From Avena insularis (Eukaryota; Streptophyta; Magnoliopsida; Poales; Poaceae), in assembly GCA_023614405.1 (NCBI GenBank), contig CM042688.1:380047331-380111330 (forward strand): a stretch of DNA of 64,000 nt, given 5' to 3'. The notes below the pieces were generated by a model, which had not been told where the DNA came from, made no database searches, and saw nothing but the letters and a program-made list of their open reading frames with translations. Within the stretch, counting starts at the first letter, position 1. Each line of letters begins with the position of its first letter. Of this stretch, positions 23,800 through 35,357 are shown one piece after another. A program made the translations under genes and the position numbers.

Positions 23800-25700
23800 A
23801 GTAGCAGACGATTAATCAGGATAGTTAGCGCGATGTCATTTTGGTGCTCCACGAGTTCAAACTTTTACTTGTGGTGTTCAGGAGTGAATGCATGCTTCGC
23901 ATGACTATTTTATTGCGTGCACTCCAATAACTTACCTTATTAAAGCATAATAATATCCTGCATAATTTAGAACTTTGGTGCAATTCTTGGTCGACTTATT
24001 AGAACTAAACATCTCTCGGGTATTTTATAAGTAGTCCCACACATGTTTCTAGCTTACCAAGATATCGTGTATTTTTTAATGGATGAAGTACTATGGATGG
24101 TTTTGCATGAATGTCGACATGCACAATTTTGGTTTTGCATTGTTCACATTTGACGGGCAGATAATGTACATATACCTCTCCATGAACAACGATAAGTTTC
24201 GTCATTTTTTCCCTACTTTCTAAATGTTAAATTAAACTACCATCATTTCCAATGATGCATGAAACGACCAAAAAAGAGTTGTGACCTTTTTTTAGTATCT
24301 AAAAATATTTTCATTGTTAATGAAGAGCATTCCATAAAACAAAACAATGTTTTCACGATCCGGGGAAATGTTTCCATTACATGACAAAAAATAATGTCTT
24401 TATCACCAAGAATACATAGCACAAGAAATGTATTCCAACATAATAACCATATGCAATGACCTGATGTGTATAAACCTTAGTGACAGTCTAATTTGTAATT
24501 AGAAGTGTCAAGGAGGGAGATGCTAGATTCATTTGTGGTTGCTAGGTGGAAATTATGAATTCAATAAATGTACTACATTCTTGTGGACACTCACAAAGAA
24601 AATTGACCTCTTGTCTTAGGAGACTTGTGATAAAACTATTACTAGTAATTCAGAAATAAGTGACTTGGAATTTATCTAGATTCGTATGTATCACTAAAAT
24701 ACATATATATATACTCGTGAATATGATCTATATACTCGTGAATCTAGGCAAATCTAAGTTTCGTATTGAGGGAGTATGACAATATTAAAAATTTGCAATG
24801 TTATCATGATAAATAATGATATTCGCTACACTCCATAAACGAAAACACTTCTTTTCTTCTGTCACAGTTTTACATTTTTGTACTGAAGTATTTTTACTAT
24901 AAAATAACACAAAAATCAGTTACTGTACATGTTAGTGATTAAGTACTTCCGCTAATTTGTATTTACATACAGAGGTAATACTACACACCCAATTAACATC
25001 ATAAGTAATTTCTCTTTCTCACTTTCTAGAGGAGTTTTCTAGGTTGTCAGTTTGAAGAATCATTTGTCAGATACGTAGAATTGAACACTTTAAATTATAC
25101 AACGAGTGATTAGATGGATGGACGATTAGTGCATAGAGGCAGTCGAGCTGGTAGAATGCTCACATTTAATAGTAGATGTGAGCATAATTGATTGAGTGGC
25201 AAACCTTTTTTTGTGCGGTCGAGGCCCGCTTACGCTGATGAACCTTGCTAATCAACACAGCTCACACATAATTGTATTTTTACATAGTAGTAGTAGAAAG
25301 ATCATCCAGGGAGACAGAGTTTAGCGTTTAGCAATTTTGAGCGTCCAATCCGAAATCAACGGGTCAAAGTGGATACCTTTCCTGTGAAGGCTCTTGCGGG
25401 AATGCCTATACAAGGAATCATTAGATGTCTGTGGGTAGACTATAGGGGTATATGTGCTTGTGACCCAAAGTACTCCAGAGTCCAAACAATAGCTAGGTGT
25501 CCCTGATGCTGACGGTGCATTTTCTTGTCTAGACACTAGATCTAGATCCTTCACATCTGACAAAGTAGAAAGTATGACCAAATTTAAAGATCACTCATTG
25601 AATATTTAATTATTTTTGATTTATCAGACATACTCTCCCTCCTGCCTAATTTTTCTGAAAATGCCCTCCAACCTAATTAAAAAGGATGTTACATATCTGA
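23800..25700. other. AT-rich non-coding DNA
   Basis: No coding signal was seen. At 24630-24780 there is a decayed Stowaway-type MITE (ATCTAGATTCGTATGTATC ... CTAGGCAAATCTAAG ... GAGGGAGTA), with a short duplication of ATATACTCGTGAAT inside. Copy 2 of the direct repeat pair lies at 25344-25455. The rest holds nothing I can name. Confidence 0.5.
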
Positions 25701-26133
25701 CTAAATTTGAATATAATATGTACACTAAATAGTGTCTACTATACGACAAGTATATCGTTACAAAAGCTCCACAGAGCGCATTCGAACGCTAAAGAGTGCA
25801 ATATAATTATGCGCAGACGGATGAGAAAAAACGATCCATGCACCCAAAAGAAAGAAAAAGGAGGGCCACGTAGGCAAGTCCTTCCCCTTCCTAGTTCCTA
25901 CTCCAAGATTCGGCAATTGCAACATTGTGGCCTCCCTGCGAAACTAGGGACTCGATGACCTCCGCAATGGTCGCGACCTCGACGGCCAACTTGAGATGGC
26001 TTCTCTCTTCCTAATTAGCGGGGTGTGACCTGGACGATCTCCGGAATGGTAGCTGCTGGCTGCGGAGCACCATGACTTCTTTTGTCAAATTTTCACACTC
26101 AGCACGAAGCATGGAGGAGTCATGCTCGTAAGA

Positions 26134-26720
26134 TCATGCGAGCTTCATTTGAAAAGCCAAATTGGCTCGGAGGCGATCACACTCTAGGTTGAGCTCGACG
26201 TTTTTCTGTAGAACGTTGATGTTATGGCTGTAGATTTCATCTACTTTGGCCGAGATTCTTGCCCTGACTTCCTGGATGGAAAATGTATCATCAGTAAGAG
26301 AGCATGGAGTGCATGCAGAGAAGAACAAAAAATGTCAATACATGTATAGTGACTACAGTACCTCTCTTATTCGACCGAGAGCGGGCATGAGGGTATCGTA
26401 TGCGTCAGAGATATCCGTCTTGCTATCGACCCGTGGGGTGGAAAATTTGACGCTCGAGCCTCCTGCCCTGGAAGATGTACATAGATGGTTCAATAGGAGG
26501 ATAAGACATCCCAGGAATCAATGGAAGTACAAACCTACCCGCACTCTTGGTCCCCGTGATAGCCACTCTTCGGATACATGTGTGAAGACGAGCCCTTGCC
26601 CCGTGGCTGGTCTCCTTTCTCAGTCCGAGCCTGCAGGTCACCCTGCCGGCGGGATTTCTCCACGGCTCTAACCATCACCATCTTGCTATTCTTCTGACGA
26701 GACAGGATATTTTGTAACAT
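26134..26720 (-). CDS. Three-exon gene, small coiled-coil protein of unknown function
   Basis: Read on the minus strand, exon 1 (26720-26539, start ATG at 26720), exon 2 (26467-26362) and exon 3 (26271-26134, stop TGA) join in frame. Donors are GG|GTAGGT and GAG|GTACTG; acceptors are CTTCCAG|GG and ATCCAG|GA. Introns are 71 and 90 bp, with phases 2 and 0 that match at both joins. The product is 141 aa. The N-terminal half is basic and low in hydrophobic residues (KSRRQGDLQARTEKG); the C-terminal half (about residues 75-141) is rich in heptad-like Leu/Ile/Val with RARISAKVDEIY, predicting a coiled coil. An in-frame ATG at 26843 would add 41 residues. No known family was recognised. It lies 1.3 kb from the B3 gene on the same strand. 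Exon structure is strong internal evidence; expression is unknown. Confidence 0.55.
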
Positions 26721-26979
26721 TGCTGGATGAAGAAGTAGAGAAGAAAGGGAGGAGCAGTGGAAGAAAATGGTTTCTGCGAAGGCGGAGCGAGGTAGTACTA
26801 GTAGGAGGAGAGAGGAGAGTGAATAGTGGAAGCAACCCATCAAGTACTGGGTCTCGCTTGTTCAAAAAAAAGTATTGGGTCTCGTGCCAGCCTTCGCGCA
26901 AACACATTGGTCCATCAAGCGATCGAGCTTACTAGCTGCAAATATTGTGTACTGTGCTAAGGCTTGGGCATGAGCTAAG

Positions 26980-27530
26980 AAAATAACTTAGAGCATGTAC
27001 AACGTTGGTTGAGGCTATCAAAAATCTTAGACACGAGTCTAGCAGAGGAAAATATGCTCCAGCATTTAGACACACTGGTAGGCCCCACTATTAAAATAAA
27101 TAACCTATTTAAGAAGGCTCTTTCCCTATCTTTTCTTCTTACCAAAGCTTTTTTCTTCTTATCCACCTGTCTCTAGTACTAGACCCGAGTATAGAAAAAA
27201 TCTCCCTAGCTACTTGTACTCCAGTGTTTAGACCTATGCCTAAAGGTTCTTAGACACCCATTTTTCCATACGCTGCACTTGCCCTTAGACGTGAGTCTAG
27301 TAAAATCAAAACTGCTCCACCGTTTAGGTCTCTTGCGCGGATCCCATGTAGCAAGTTTTTTTCACTTTTTGTCTGCAAACTACTAGTGCTCTGGCCAATG
27401 AAAATGCCTCAAAGTATTATGCCAAATATTTTAATCAACTAGCCTCTGGGTCTTATACTACACACAAGTCCAAGAATATTTTAATCAAAACTACTCCACC
27501 GTTTAGGACTCTTGCTCATAGTAGTAGTAC
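26980..27530. other. Intergenic DNA with MITE-like relics
   Basis: Repeated TTAGAC/GTCTAG words (TCTTAGACACGAGTCTAG near 27025, CTTAGACGTGAGTCTAG near 27285, and the CTCCACCGTTTAGG motif at 27315 and 27495) suggest one or two decayed inverted-repeat elements. No gene was seen. Confidence 0.4.
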
Positions 27531-27592
27531 TCCCTCCCATCCATATTTACTCGTCGCTGAATTTGACGTATCTAGCAATGAATCAGAGGGAG
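27530..27592. mobile_element. Short Stowaway-type MITE (internally deleted)
   Basis: It starts CTCCCTCCCATCC and ends CAGAGGGAG, with TA at 27528-27529 and TA at 27593-27594. At 63 bp it is much shorter than the other Stowaway copies in this window. Confidence 0.55.
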
Positions 27593-27685
27593 TAGTAGTC
27601 ATATTGAATATACTTAGGGCTTGACGCATAAGCATCACAAATGGTCGCCAAAATATCGAATGGCAAACTTAAAGATAACTTTGGG

Positions 27686-28035
27686 CTTGTTTGGATAACT
27701 GGATTTAAAAACACCAGAATTTGACTCGGTCACAGAGGAAATAGCTTTCTTTGGATCATAGAATTTCAAAACACGGGATAATAGGGCCGGAGGTACAAAT
27801 CTGCTGGCTTAAAGTCATTCCAATGAAACATAGTAAACATGGAGGAAAATTGCCTCAATCCTACGCGAATGAGTGTAAAAAAGTGGATGTTGAAATTCCT
27901 ATGGGATTGGGGTGTAGAAATGCAATCTATATGAATTTTCGAGGTATGATTCCTTTCATCGAAAGGGCTTCCTTATGAAAAAAATACTATGTGTCGAATT
28001 CCTCCAAAATTCCTTTGAAATTCCTTCGATCCAAA
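27686..28035. mobile_element. MITE-like element
   Basis: The left edge reads GGCTTGTTTGGATAACTGGA and the right edge TTCCTTCGATCCAAATTGGC, an imperfect inverted pair around the TTTGGAT core. The interior is AT-rich with GAAATTCCT and AATTCC words. It lies just 3' of the B3 gene. The superfamily is uncertain (PIF/Harbinger or hAT). Confidence 0.35.
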
Positions 28036-28042
28036 TTGGCAC

Positions 28043-28597
28043 TTAAACAAGATGTGCGTGCTCACGATAGACGAACACCTTCCGGCAGGAGGAGATGCGG
28101 TCATAGATTTTTATCTTGAACCCGTATGCGGTGACCTTGAACATAAGGTAGTCACCCTCCTTCAACCCATGGAAAGCAGCAAAGGTAGCCCACTCTTTGT
28201 CAGGGACGATCTGGTATTTGTTGCGGTTGGTATGGATAACCCACTCGCATTCCTCGCATGCTTGGACCACCACTAGTTGTGGGTAGGGGCGTCCCTTCAA
28301 GTAAGGCATGAAGTAAGTTGGGATGATAAGCATATATAGGTCATGCTGGACTAACTAGATGTAGAAGCGCCTAGGACGATCCGCCATCGCATGGGGTCCA
28401 ACCAACCTAGGGCGTCTTCTCCATTTGGCAGAACTAGCGACCGACCTGGCAGCACTTGCCCTTGCCAAGGCCTCAACTCTCCTGCCCGGTAGCTTCAACT
28501 CCCTTGGTATGATGGGGAGAGCATCTTCATAGCCACCTGGAGATGGAGCAGTTCGGTCAAGAATGTAGTCTAAGTTCGGCATTACAAGTGGGTCGTC
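28043..28597 (-). pseudogene. B3-domain protein (REM-like) exon with an in-frame stop
   Basis: B3 domains bind DNA in plant transcription factors. The exon opens at acceptor TGTAG|GACGACC (28597) and runs DDPLVMPNLDYILD..., a basic segment, then the B3 fold: RRFYI at its start, LIIPTYFMPYL, W of CEWVIHTN, GLKEGDYLMFKV and FKIKIYD, ending VYREHAHLV. An in-frame TAG at 28357-28355 falls inside the first B3 strand, between RRFYI and LVQHDLY; a CAG-to-TAG change would explain it. The rest is open over 180 codons. Upstream exons would lie beyond 28600, perhaps at 29440-29973. Either the gene is dead or a shorter product starts at the ATG at 28333, which would lack the first strand. Confidence 0.68.
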
Positions 28598-28609
28598 CTA
28601 CATGAAAAT

Positions 28610-29260
28610 TACCATTGCGTCAATCTTTTGGAATTACCAAAACAGCAGAATGCATTGTATAAATTGACTAAAGATCACGATGAGTCATTGCACCATCAAC
28701 ATTACCTAAACAACACAAGGTATCAGGTAAATTAAATTGCCTACACAGCACAATGCATCATCAGAATGACCTAACCCGATGGGTCCTCAAAATTATCTAA
28801 ACAACTACTAGTAGAAGGAATAACATTTAATTAGATTGATTAAACAGCACAATGGATACCCCCCCGCAAAAAAAAGCACAATGCATAATCTGAATGGCTA
28901 AAACAGCACAATGCATTATCTGGATAGACAAAACAGCATATATGGAGTGCATCATCAAAAATACCAAAACAACAAAAGGTATTATGTAATTAAATTTAAT
29001 AAAAGTGTCTGCACAATCAAAATTACCTAAACTGATGGGTCATTGAAATAATCTGAACAGATAGAAGGCATATCATTTAATCCCTAAACAGCAGAACGCA
29101 GATCAAAATGGACGAAACAACACAGTGAGGAGACATGACACAATGCATCATACAAAAAATACCAAAATAGCACAACGCGGCATGGAAAATTCCTAAACAG
29201 CACAATGCATCATCTAAGTACCAAAACAGAACCGTGCATCATCGTCATCAAGAATATTCC
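28610..29260. repeat. Degenerate short tandem repeats (ACAGCACAATGCATCAT)
   Basis: ACAGCACAATGCATCATC-like words recur irregularly (near 28750, 28880, 28910, 29145, 29195), separated by AATNACCTAAAC or ATACCAAAAC. On the minus strand this lies directly upstream of the B3 exon and may be its intron. A Stowaway-like relic (AAATCTAGGCAAAGTCAAG ... GGACGGAGGGAGTA) follows at 29280-29350. Confidence 0.5.
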
Positions 29261-29439
29261 ATAGCTAAGCAGAACAACACAAAAGACAAATATAGATACA
29301 TTCAAATCTAGGCAAAGTCAAGTCAGTTATTTCTGGACGGAGGGAGTATAAAGAATAGCACAAAAGACAATTATCAAGAATATGACATACAACTAAGCAG
29401 TTCAACAAAGGACCTACAGTACACGTTGCAAAAATCTAA

Positions 29440-29973
29440 CTAGATGCATGTCGGATTTGGGTTAAAGCCCCAATCCTCTAGATCTAACCTCGTTGCAGTT
29501 GGGAGGCGCGAACTTGCACAGGGGTCGATGCGTTGAGTAGATGAACATGGCGCCACTAACGAATAACTGGCCACATACACCGAAGAAGCACAAACAATCG
29601 CCGATGAAGGGGGCGCCACCGATAGGGGTTTCACCGCGTACGCTCTAAAATTTGGCACATTGGGAATGAGGGTCCAACCTGTAGACGAAAAGGACGCGTC
29701 CGCCGCCACACGAGCATTTGTTCCCAATGCACGCGGCGCATGAGGGTTGGACGACCGCTCGGCGGGTGACGAGGGTTTCGGCGCGACCGGCCGAAACCCT
29801 AAGGGCGACGGACACCTCACATTGGGCACGACCCGCACAAACGCGAAAGGCGAAGGACGTTTCAGAGAGGGCACTGAGGCTGTCAAAATCGAACAAGCCA
29901 CCTGCAGCTCCGAAGGAGAGCTTGATGAGGACCCCAGCTCAACCACGGACAAAGGTTTTGGCATTAGTTTCAT
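29440..29973 (-). CDS. Uncertain ORF, possible first exon of the B3 gene
   Basis: A GC-rich 177-codon minus-strand ORF starts at the ATG at 29973, with a CT-rich leader before it (30060-29980). It is low-complexity, rich in Ser, Pro and Ala (SSSSSPSELQ, RPSPFAFV, KPSSPAERSS), and no domain was recognised. The opposite strand is also open, so coding status is unclear. A possible donor, CTACAG|GTTGG, near 29677 could join it to the B3 exon at 28597. A plant telo-box word, AAACCCTA, sits near 29794. Confidence 0.3.
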   Translation of the reverse strand: MKLMPKPLSVVELGSSSSSPSELQVACSILTASVPSLKRPSPFAFVRVVPNVRCPSPLGFRPVAPKPSSPAERSSNPHAPRALGTNARVAADASFSSTGWTLIPNVPNFRAYAVKPLSVAPPSSAIVCASSVYVASYSLVAPCSSTQRIDPCASSRLPTATRLDLEDWGFNPNPTCI

Positions 29974-30257
29974 CGAGGCAACAACTGGGTTAATGACTGA
30001 GAGTCGTGAGGTGAGTGCGGGAATGTGATAGCGAGAGAGGGAATGGTGGGGGAGGATTCATTAGAGAATGGGAGTGGGTAACCCTCTATCAGCTTTAGTA
30101 GTATTGTACTACAAAAAAATACATTTCACATATCATCACTTTTTGACGAACTAGTTCATTTCTTTGAACCGACTAAAATAGTGGGTACCCTTTGGTTTCA
30201 AACTTCCATCTGGTACCTATTTTGCTAGTAGTAAGTACAGTACAATACTTTGTATTA

Positions 30258-30513
30258 CCCTCCATCCCAAAATATAAGGCACCTGAGGATTAGTCAGAAG
30301 TGAACATTTTTAAGTTTGACTATGATTATACACAAAAAATATATAATTTATAATACTAAATTAATATCAATAGATTCACCATGAAGTATATTTTCTTAAT
30401 ATGTCCATTCAATATTGTAGATGTAGATATTTCTTTCTAAATATTTGGTCAAAGTTAGCAAGGTTTGACTTTTGACCAATCCTTAGACGCCTTATATTTT
30501 GGGACGGAGGAAG
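30258..30513. mobile_element. Stowaway/mariner-type MITE (256 bp)
   Basis: The terminal inverted repeats are CCCTCCATCCCAAAATATAA and TTATATTTTGGGACGGAGG, flanked by TA at 30256-30257 and 30514-30515. The interior is AT-rich and non-coding. Confidence 0.82.
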
Positions 30514-30519
30514 TAGTAT

Positions 30520-30900
30520 AAAACATTTTTTTAGATAGAGGAAATTTCGAGATCCACCATCTTTTCATCGAACTTTTGCACAAAGCACTTGGTGGACGTC
30601 ATTTTTGCACATTTTAACAATTTTTTAGTGTAATATGCATAAATTTGGCCAGTTAGTCCTGTAATGACCGATTTAACCTCATTGGTAGCAAGACTGACAA
30701 GTGGTCCCCGGATGCCATTTCTCCCATTCATACACAAAGATTTGAATGATGCTAAAAACTAGATACTAACGATATTTATCGCCCGCAATACATTTTGGAT
30801 GGATGTAGCTGGTATGTAAGAGACTTATTTCATATGAAACGTCAATATTTACACAAAGGTACCAACATAACAGTCCGTCGCACATTGAATTTGTGAAGGC
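30520..30900. other. AT-rich DNA, nothing recognised
   Basis: A 68-codon minus-strand ORF (30531-30737) has no domain and no splice context, so it is not called. The DNA leads into the unit-A/unit-B repeat field. Confidence 0.5.
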
Positions 30901-33624
30901 TTTATTTGGTCATAATAAACTTATTTTTAAACATAACTTGTTTGTACATAAGATTTGACGTTTCATTCACATATCCAAATGTCCACCGAAGAGTTTCTTT
31001 TAAAGTGTAGGACTAATGATATATGTCTGTTTATTACACCTCACACAAAAAACACCTCGATTAATCATAAACTTTAAGCAAATTATTATTTTCCTAAGAT
31101 TTATTTTCCTGAGAGCAAGCACGGTGAATATTCCTCGGAATGCCATAAGACTAGTTTCCAGACAAAGTTTATACATGTTTCACTTACGATTATGAACTTT
31201 TTTGAGTTCTCAAGGTTTCCTAGTGAACTTCACATTATTAAACTAATTTAAGCTGATTTATCAATGTTAGATAAAATTTGAACTATGAGTAAGTAGTAGA
31301 TTGCTCTTTAAGTTATACAAGTATCTTTTGAAGGTACCCACACCCAGATTGTCAATATATCGGAAACAATGAATTTGTTGGATTCAACTTCTTGCTAAGC
31401 ATTTGCATGTACAAATTTTTTATTTTATTTGAAAACAATAAAAACATTGCATGGTGACCTCTGACTTGTCTACTTGCTGTAAAAAATGATTATTATCAAG
31501 AGAGTTCGCATATAAAAACAATGTAATTGAAAATATGGCCTGCCATGTATGAATATATCCTTAGGCTTCAGGCCGAAAGACAAGCTAAATGGCCTGATAT
31601 ATATGTACAACATACTTTATGGTAATGTTCCCATATTTGGTAGATGAGTGCATCTTGGCATGGTGAACAATAATGCTACCAGTACTGTGAGTTTCCAAAA
31701 TTTAGGAATAAAAAATCATTTTCAAATTTGAACTACAAGTAAACATGATAGAATGCTCTTAAAAAGTTACAAACATCCTTTGAGTCTTTATGGTACAAGG
31801 CGGTCAATACTTCAACAACCATTGAGAGTTTTGTAGGAATATTAAAATTCTTGCTACGAATATGCATGTGGATGATTTGATCCTCACTAGCTATGAGCAA
31901 AAATAATGAAAACCTAAAAATGAAGCCTTCTTCATGGCATCCTCTTGCGTGTACTAGTATTTGCACTGAAAAATAATTAATAACCGTGAGTCATCATAAA
32001 TTACAAAAAAATCGTTACACAATATATATGGCCCATGGTGTATGAACAATCTTGGGTTTCAAGCCGAATGACAAAGGTAACAACTATATGCACACTGTAT
32101 TATATTGTAATGTTCCTATATTTGGTAGATGTTTTCATCTTGGCAAGGTGAAAAATAGTGGCAACCACAAGTTCCAACTTATAGGAACAATGAAACTGAA
32201 AGCAACAAGATTTTTCTATAAGCAAGTACGACGAAAAATGGCTCAGAGTACCACATTAACAACCCTAGTTTTCAAACAAAGCATGGACCTTGATACACTT
32301 ACGATTGATTACCAAGTTTTATGAGTTCAAAAATTTCCTAGCTAACTGTTTCCTTGCTTAATTTAGGGTGCTTCGTGCTAAATGTATGGACATCGATGTA
32401 ATTTTACCTTTTTTATGTCCTTGATGTAAAATGTACTTCCACCGTCCATGTAAAATTCGAACCTAAAAGCAAGTGGTAAAATTTAAACATATTTAAGATT
32501 ATTAGTTGTTAATGAGTATGAACATTCTTGGAGTTTCAAGCCGAACGACCAAGGTCATGGCCATATCAACATCACACTTTATGCTGATGATGATCCCATA
32601 TCCAAGAATTTGCATGCCACCAAATTTGGCCATATATTTGAAAGCAAATGAATAGGAAGTAGCGGTATGAAGAGTATGGCTCGATTAGGTGCTCTCTAGA
32701 GAATGAGCAGAACCCGACTGTTTTATTTCTTTGCTTAATTTTGGGGTAGTTCATGCTAAATGTAATGATCTCGATATAATTTCCCTCTTTTAAGGTCCTT
32801 GATGTAAATTATACTCCCACTGTATGTGTAAAATTCGAACCTAAAAGCAAGTGGTAAAATTTTAAACATATTTAAGATTATTAGTTGTCGATGAGTATGA
32901 ACATTCTTGGGTTTCAAGACGAACGACTAAGGACATGGCCATATCTACATCATACTTTATGTTGATGATTCGTGATCCCATATCCAAGAATTTTCATGCC
33001 GCCAAATTTGGCCATATTTTGAAAACAAACAAACAGGAAGTAGTATGAAGATTATGGCTTGATCAGCTTCTCTCACGAGAAGGAGCAAAACATGACTGTT
33101 TCCCTGCTTAAATTTAGGGTGCTTCGTGCTAAATGTATGGACCTTGTTGTAATTTTACCTTTTTTAAACGTATTTAAGATTATTTGTTGTCAATTGGTAT
33201 CAACATTCTTGGATTTCAAGACAAACGACCATGGTCATGGCCATATCTACATCATACATTATGCTGATGATGATCACATATCCTAGAATTTTCATGCCGC
33301 CAAATTTGGCCATATTTTGAAAACAAACCAAGAGGAAGTATTATGAAGAGTATGGCTCGATTAGCTTCTCTCCCGAGAAGGAGCCAAACATGATTGTTTT
33401 CCCTGCTTAGTTTCGGAGTGCTTTATTCATGCTAAAAGTGTGGACCTCGATGTAATTTTACCCCTTTTTAGGTCCTTGCTGTAAAATGTACTCCCACCGT
33501 CCATGTAGAATTCAAAGATAAAAGCAAGTGATAAAATTTAATCTTATTTAGTCTTAGTTGTGTGAATGAGTATGAACAATCATGGATTCGAAGCCGAACG
33601 ACCAAGGTCATGGCCATATCCATC
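30900..33624 (+). repeat. Left part of the A/B repeat field
   Basis: B-type blocks (AAATTTGAACTATGAGTAAG, GGTACCCA, TTCAACTTCTTGCTAAG) occur at about 31260-31470 and 31720-31900. A-type blocks carrying the CATGGCCATATCTACATCAT core follow at about 32550, 32930, 33230 and 33605, at spacings of about 300-380 bp. Stops interrupt every frame, so nothing here is coding. The last A unit is interrupted at 33624 by the Copia element and continues at 41804. Confidence 0.8.
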
Positions 33625-35343
33625 TGAAGGAAATATGCCCTGAGAGGCAATAATAAAGTTGTTATTATGTATTCCTTGTATATGATAGATGTTTATTTTG
33701 CATGCTATAATTGTATTGATAGGAAACATCAATACATGTGTGTTTCATAAACAAAAGGGTTCCTAGTTATGCCTCTCTTATTGACTAGCTTGTTGATTAA
33801 CAAGATGATCAAGGTTTTCCTGATCATGGACATTGGATGTTGTTAATAACAAGGTCACAACATTTGTGAAATGATGTGATGAACATTCATCCGAAGTATA
33901 GCATTACGATCAAGTCATTATGTTTATATTGCTATAACATCATACAAAGTAGTCTTAGTCCTTAGACCATGAGATCATGTTAATTGCTAACACCGGAAGT
34001 GTATCTTGATAACATCAAACATCACACCATAACAGGCTATGAAGGTGTTATGTTGAGGCTCATGGATCACCGGAAGTGTATCTTGATAACATCAAACATC
34101 ACACCATAACATGCTATGAAGGTGTTATGTTGAGGCTCATGGATCAAGAGTGAAATTTGTCAATCCCGATGATGGATAGATATACTCTGGGTCCTCTCGG
34201 TGATATCACATTAAGATAGCTTGCAAGCAAGTGATGTGATCACTAGAATGTTATATCACGGGAACGAGAAAAGAGTGCATGTCGGTAACGAGATAAAACT
34301 AGGTATTTGGATACCGATGATCGAATCTCGGACATGTATTATATCATGAGACAAAGGGATTAAATTGCTGACGTTAAAGGTTTTCACGATCATAGAAGTC
34401 ATCGTTGAATATGCAGGAGTCAGTATGGATCTCTAGGTCCCTCTTCTGATTATTGATCTGAGAGGAGTCTCAATCATGTCTGCATTATTCGCGAACCGTA
34501 GGGTGACACACTTAAGGGTTGCGGGACACCATTTAGGAGCACATATGTTCCAAACAAAAGGTTTGCAAAGCGCAGGAAATGTTTTGATAGAAACAGGAAT
34601 TGTTTTGATAGAAACCGGAATTGTTTCGGGTGAAATTGCAGAAAGTGGTTCTGCATGTGATATTGAAATGTTGGAAGGGGTTTTATGTGAATGTTTGTTA
34701 ATTAAAGTAATTAACAAAATTCTGAATAAAATAAATAAAAAAGTTTTATTAATTGAGGGTTGCATTTAATTTGGTGGAAATTAAATACATGTGAGTGGGA
34801 TTTTGGGTGGAGGCCATGTTTATGTGAGTGGAGGTTCAGCACATGAATGAAGGAGGGGAGGAGTCCCCCCCCCTCATGCGCCGGCTATGGGAGGGGAGGG
34901 GTCTCCCTCCCTCCTATATAAAGCCCCCCTCTCCCCTCTCACAAACCACACCTCCTCGTGAAGGATCTCTCTCCCCCTCTAGATATTCCCCCATGGTCTC
35001 GGATTAGCGAGATACATGTTACCGGTGGCCTTGCGTCTGGAAGGAGTTGCTGCTTCCACTGATTGGCTGGAGCAAGGCGGTGGAGGTTGTCTGGTGGCTT
35101 GAACGTGTGTGCGAGGACGGATGCGCTGCTGATTTGCGGCGCTCGGACTTCCACACGATTTTGAGATCGGCAAGCGTACGACTACATCAACCACGAGTTC
35201 CTACTCGTTAACAAAACTCGTTGTCTTCGAGGGTAAGTTCTAATGGATGTATGTCCACCCGTTGCTCTGTATCTAGTAGATAGATCTTGGCGTATAGTTC
35301 TCATCGTAGGAAATTTTTTGTTTTCTATGCTGCGGACCCAACA
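33625..35343 (+). repeat. 5' LTR of the Copia element (1719 bp)
   Basis: It starts TGAAGGAAATATGCCC and ends GACCCAACA. A 77-bp tandem duplication (33991-34067 and 34068-34144, starting CACCGGAAGTGTATCTTG) is absent from the 3' LTR. A TATA box, TATATAAA (34915-34922), lies in a C-rich promoter region missing from the 3' LTR. Relative to the 3' LTR it lacks about 24 bp (GGTTGACCATAAAGG region). Confidence 0.93.
34915..34922 (+). promoter_or_regulatory. TATA box of the Copia 5' LTR
   Basis: TATATAAA follows a CTCCCTCCC stretch and precedes a C-rich leader. It is the likely core promoter of the element. It is deleted in the 3' LTR. Confidence 0.65.
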
Positions 35344-35344
35344 G

Positions 35345-35357
35345 TGGTATTAGAGCC
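35345..35357 (+). other. Primer-binding site
   Basis: TGGTATTAGAGCC lies one base after the 5' LTR end. It matches the plant initiator-tRNA(Met) primer site TGGTATCAGAGCC with one change. Confidence 0.85.

Noticed and set aside
30104..30140. CTACAAAAAAATACATTTCAC as the left end of a CACTA element
   Set aside because: It lacks the initial CA of CACTAC, does not match the terminus at 60557, and has no matching TAT duplication.
34433..34769. ORFs in the Copia LTRs on either strand (34433-34765 and 41207-41731)
   Set aside because: They lie wholly in or across LTR sequence, recur in both LTRs with different ends, and have no domain.
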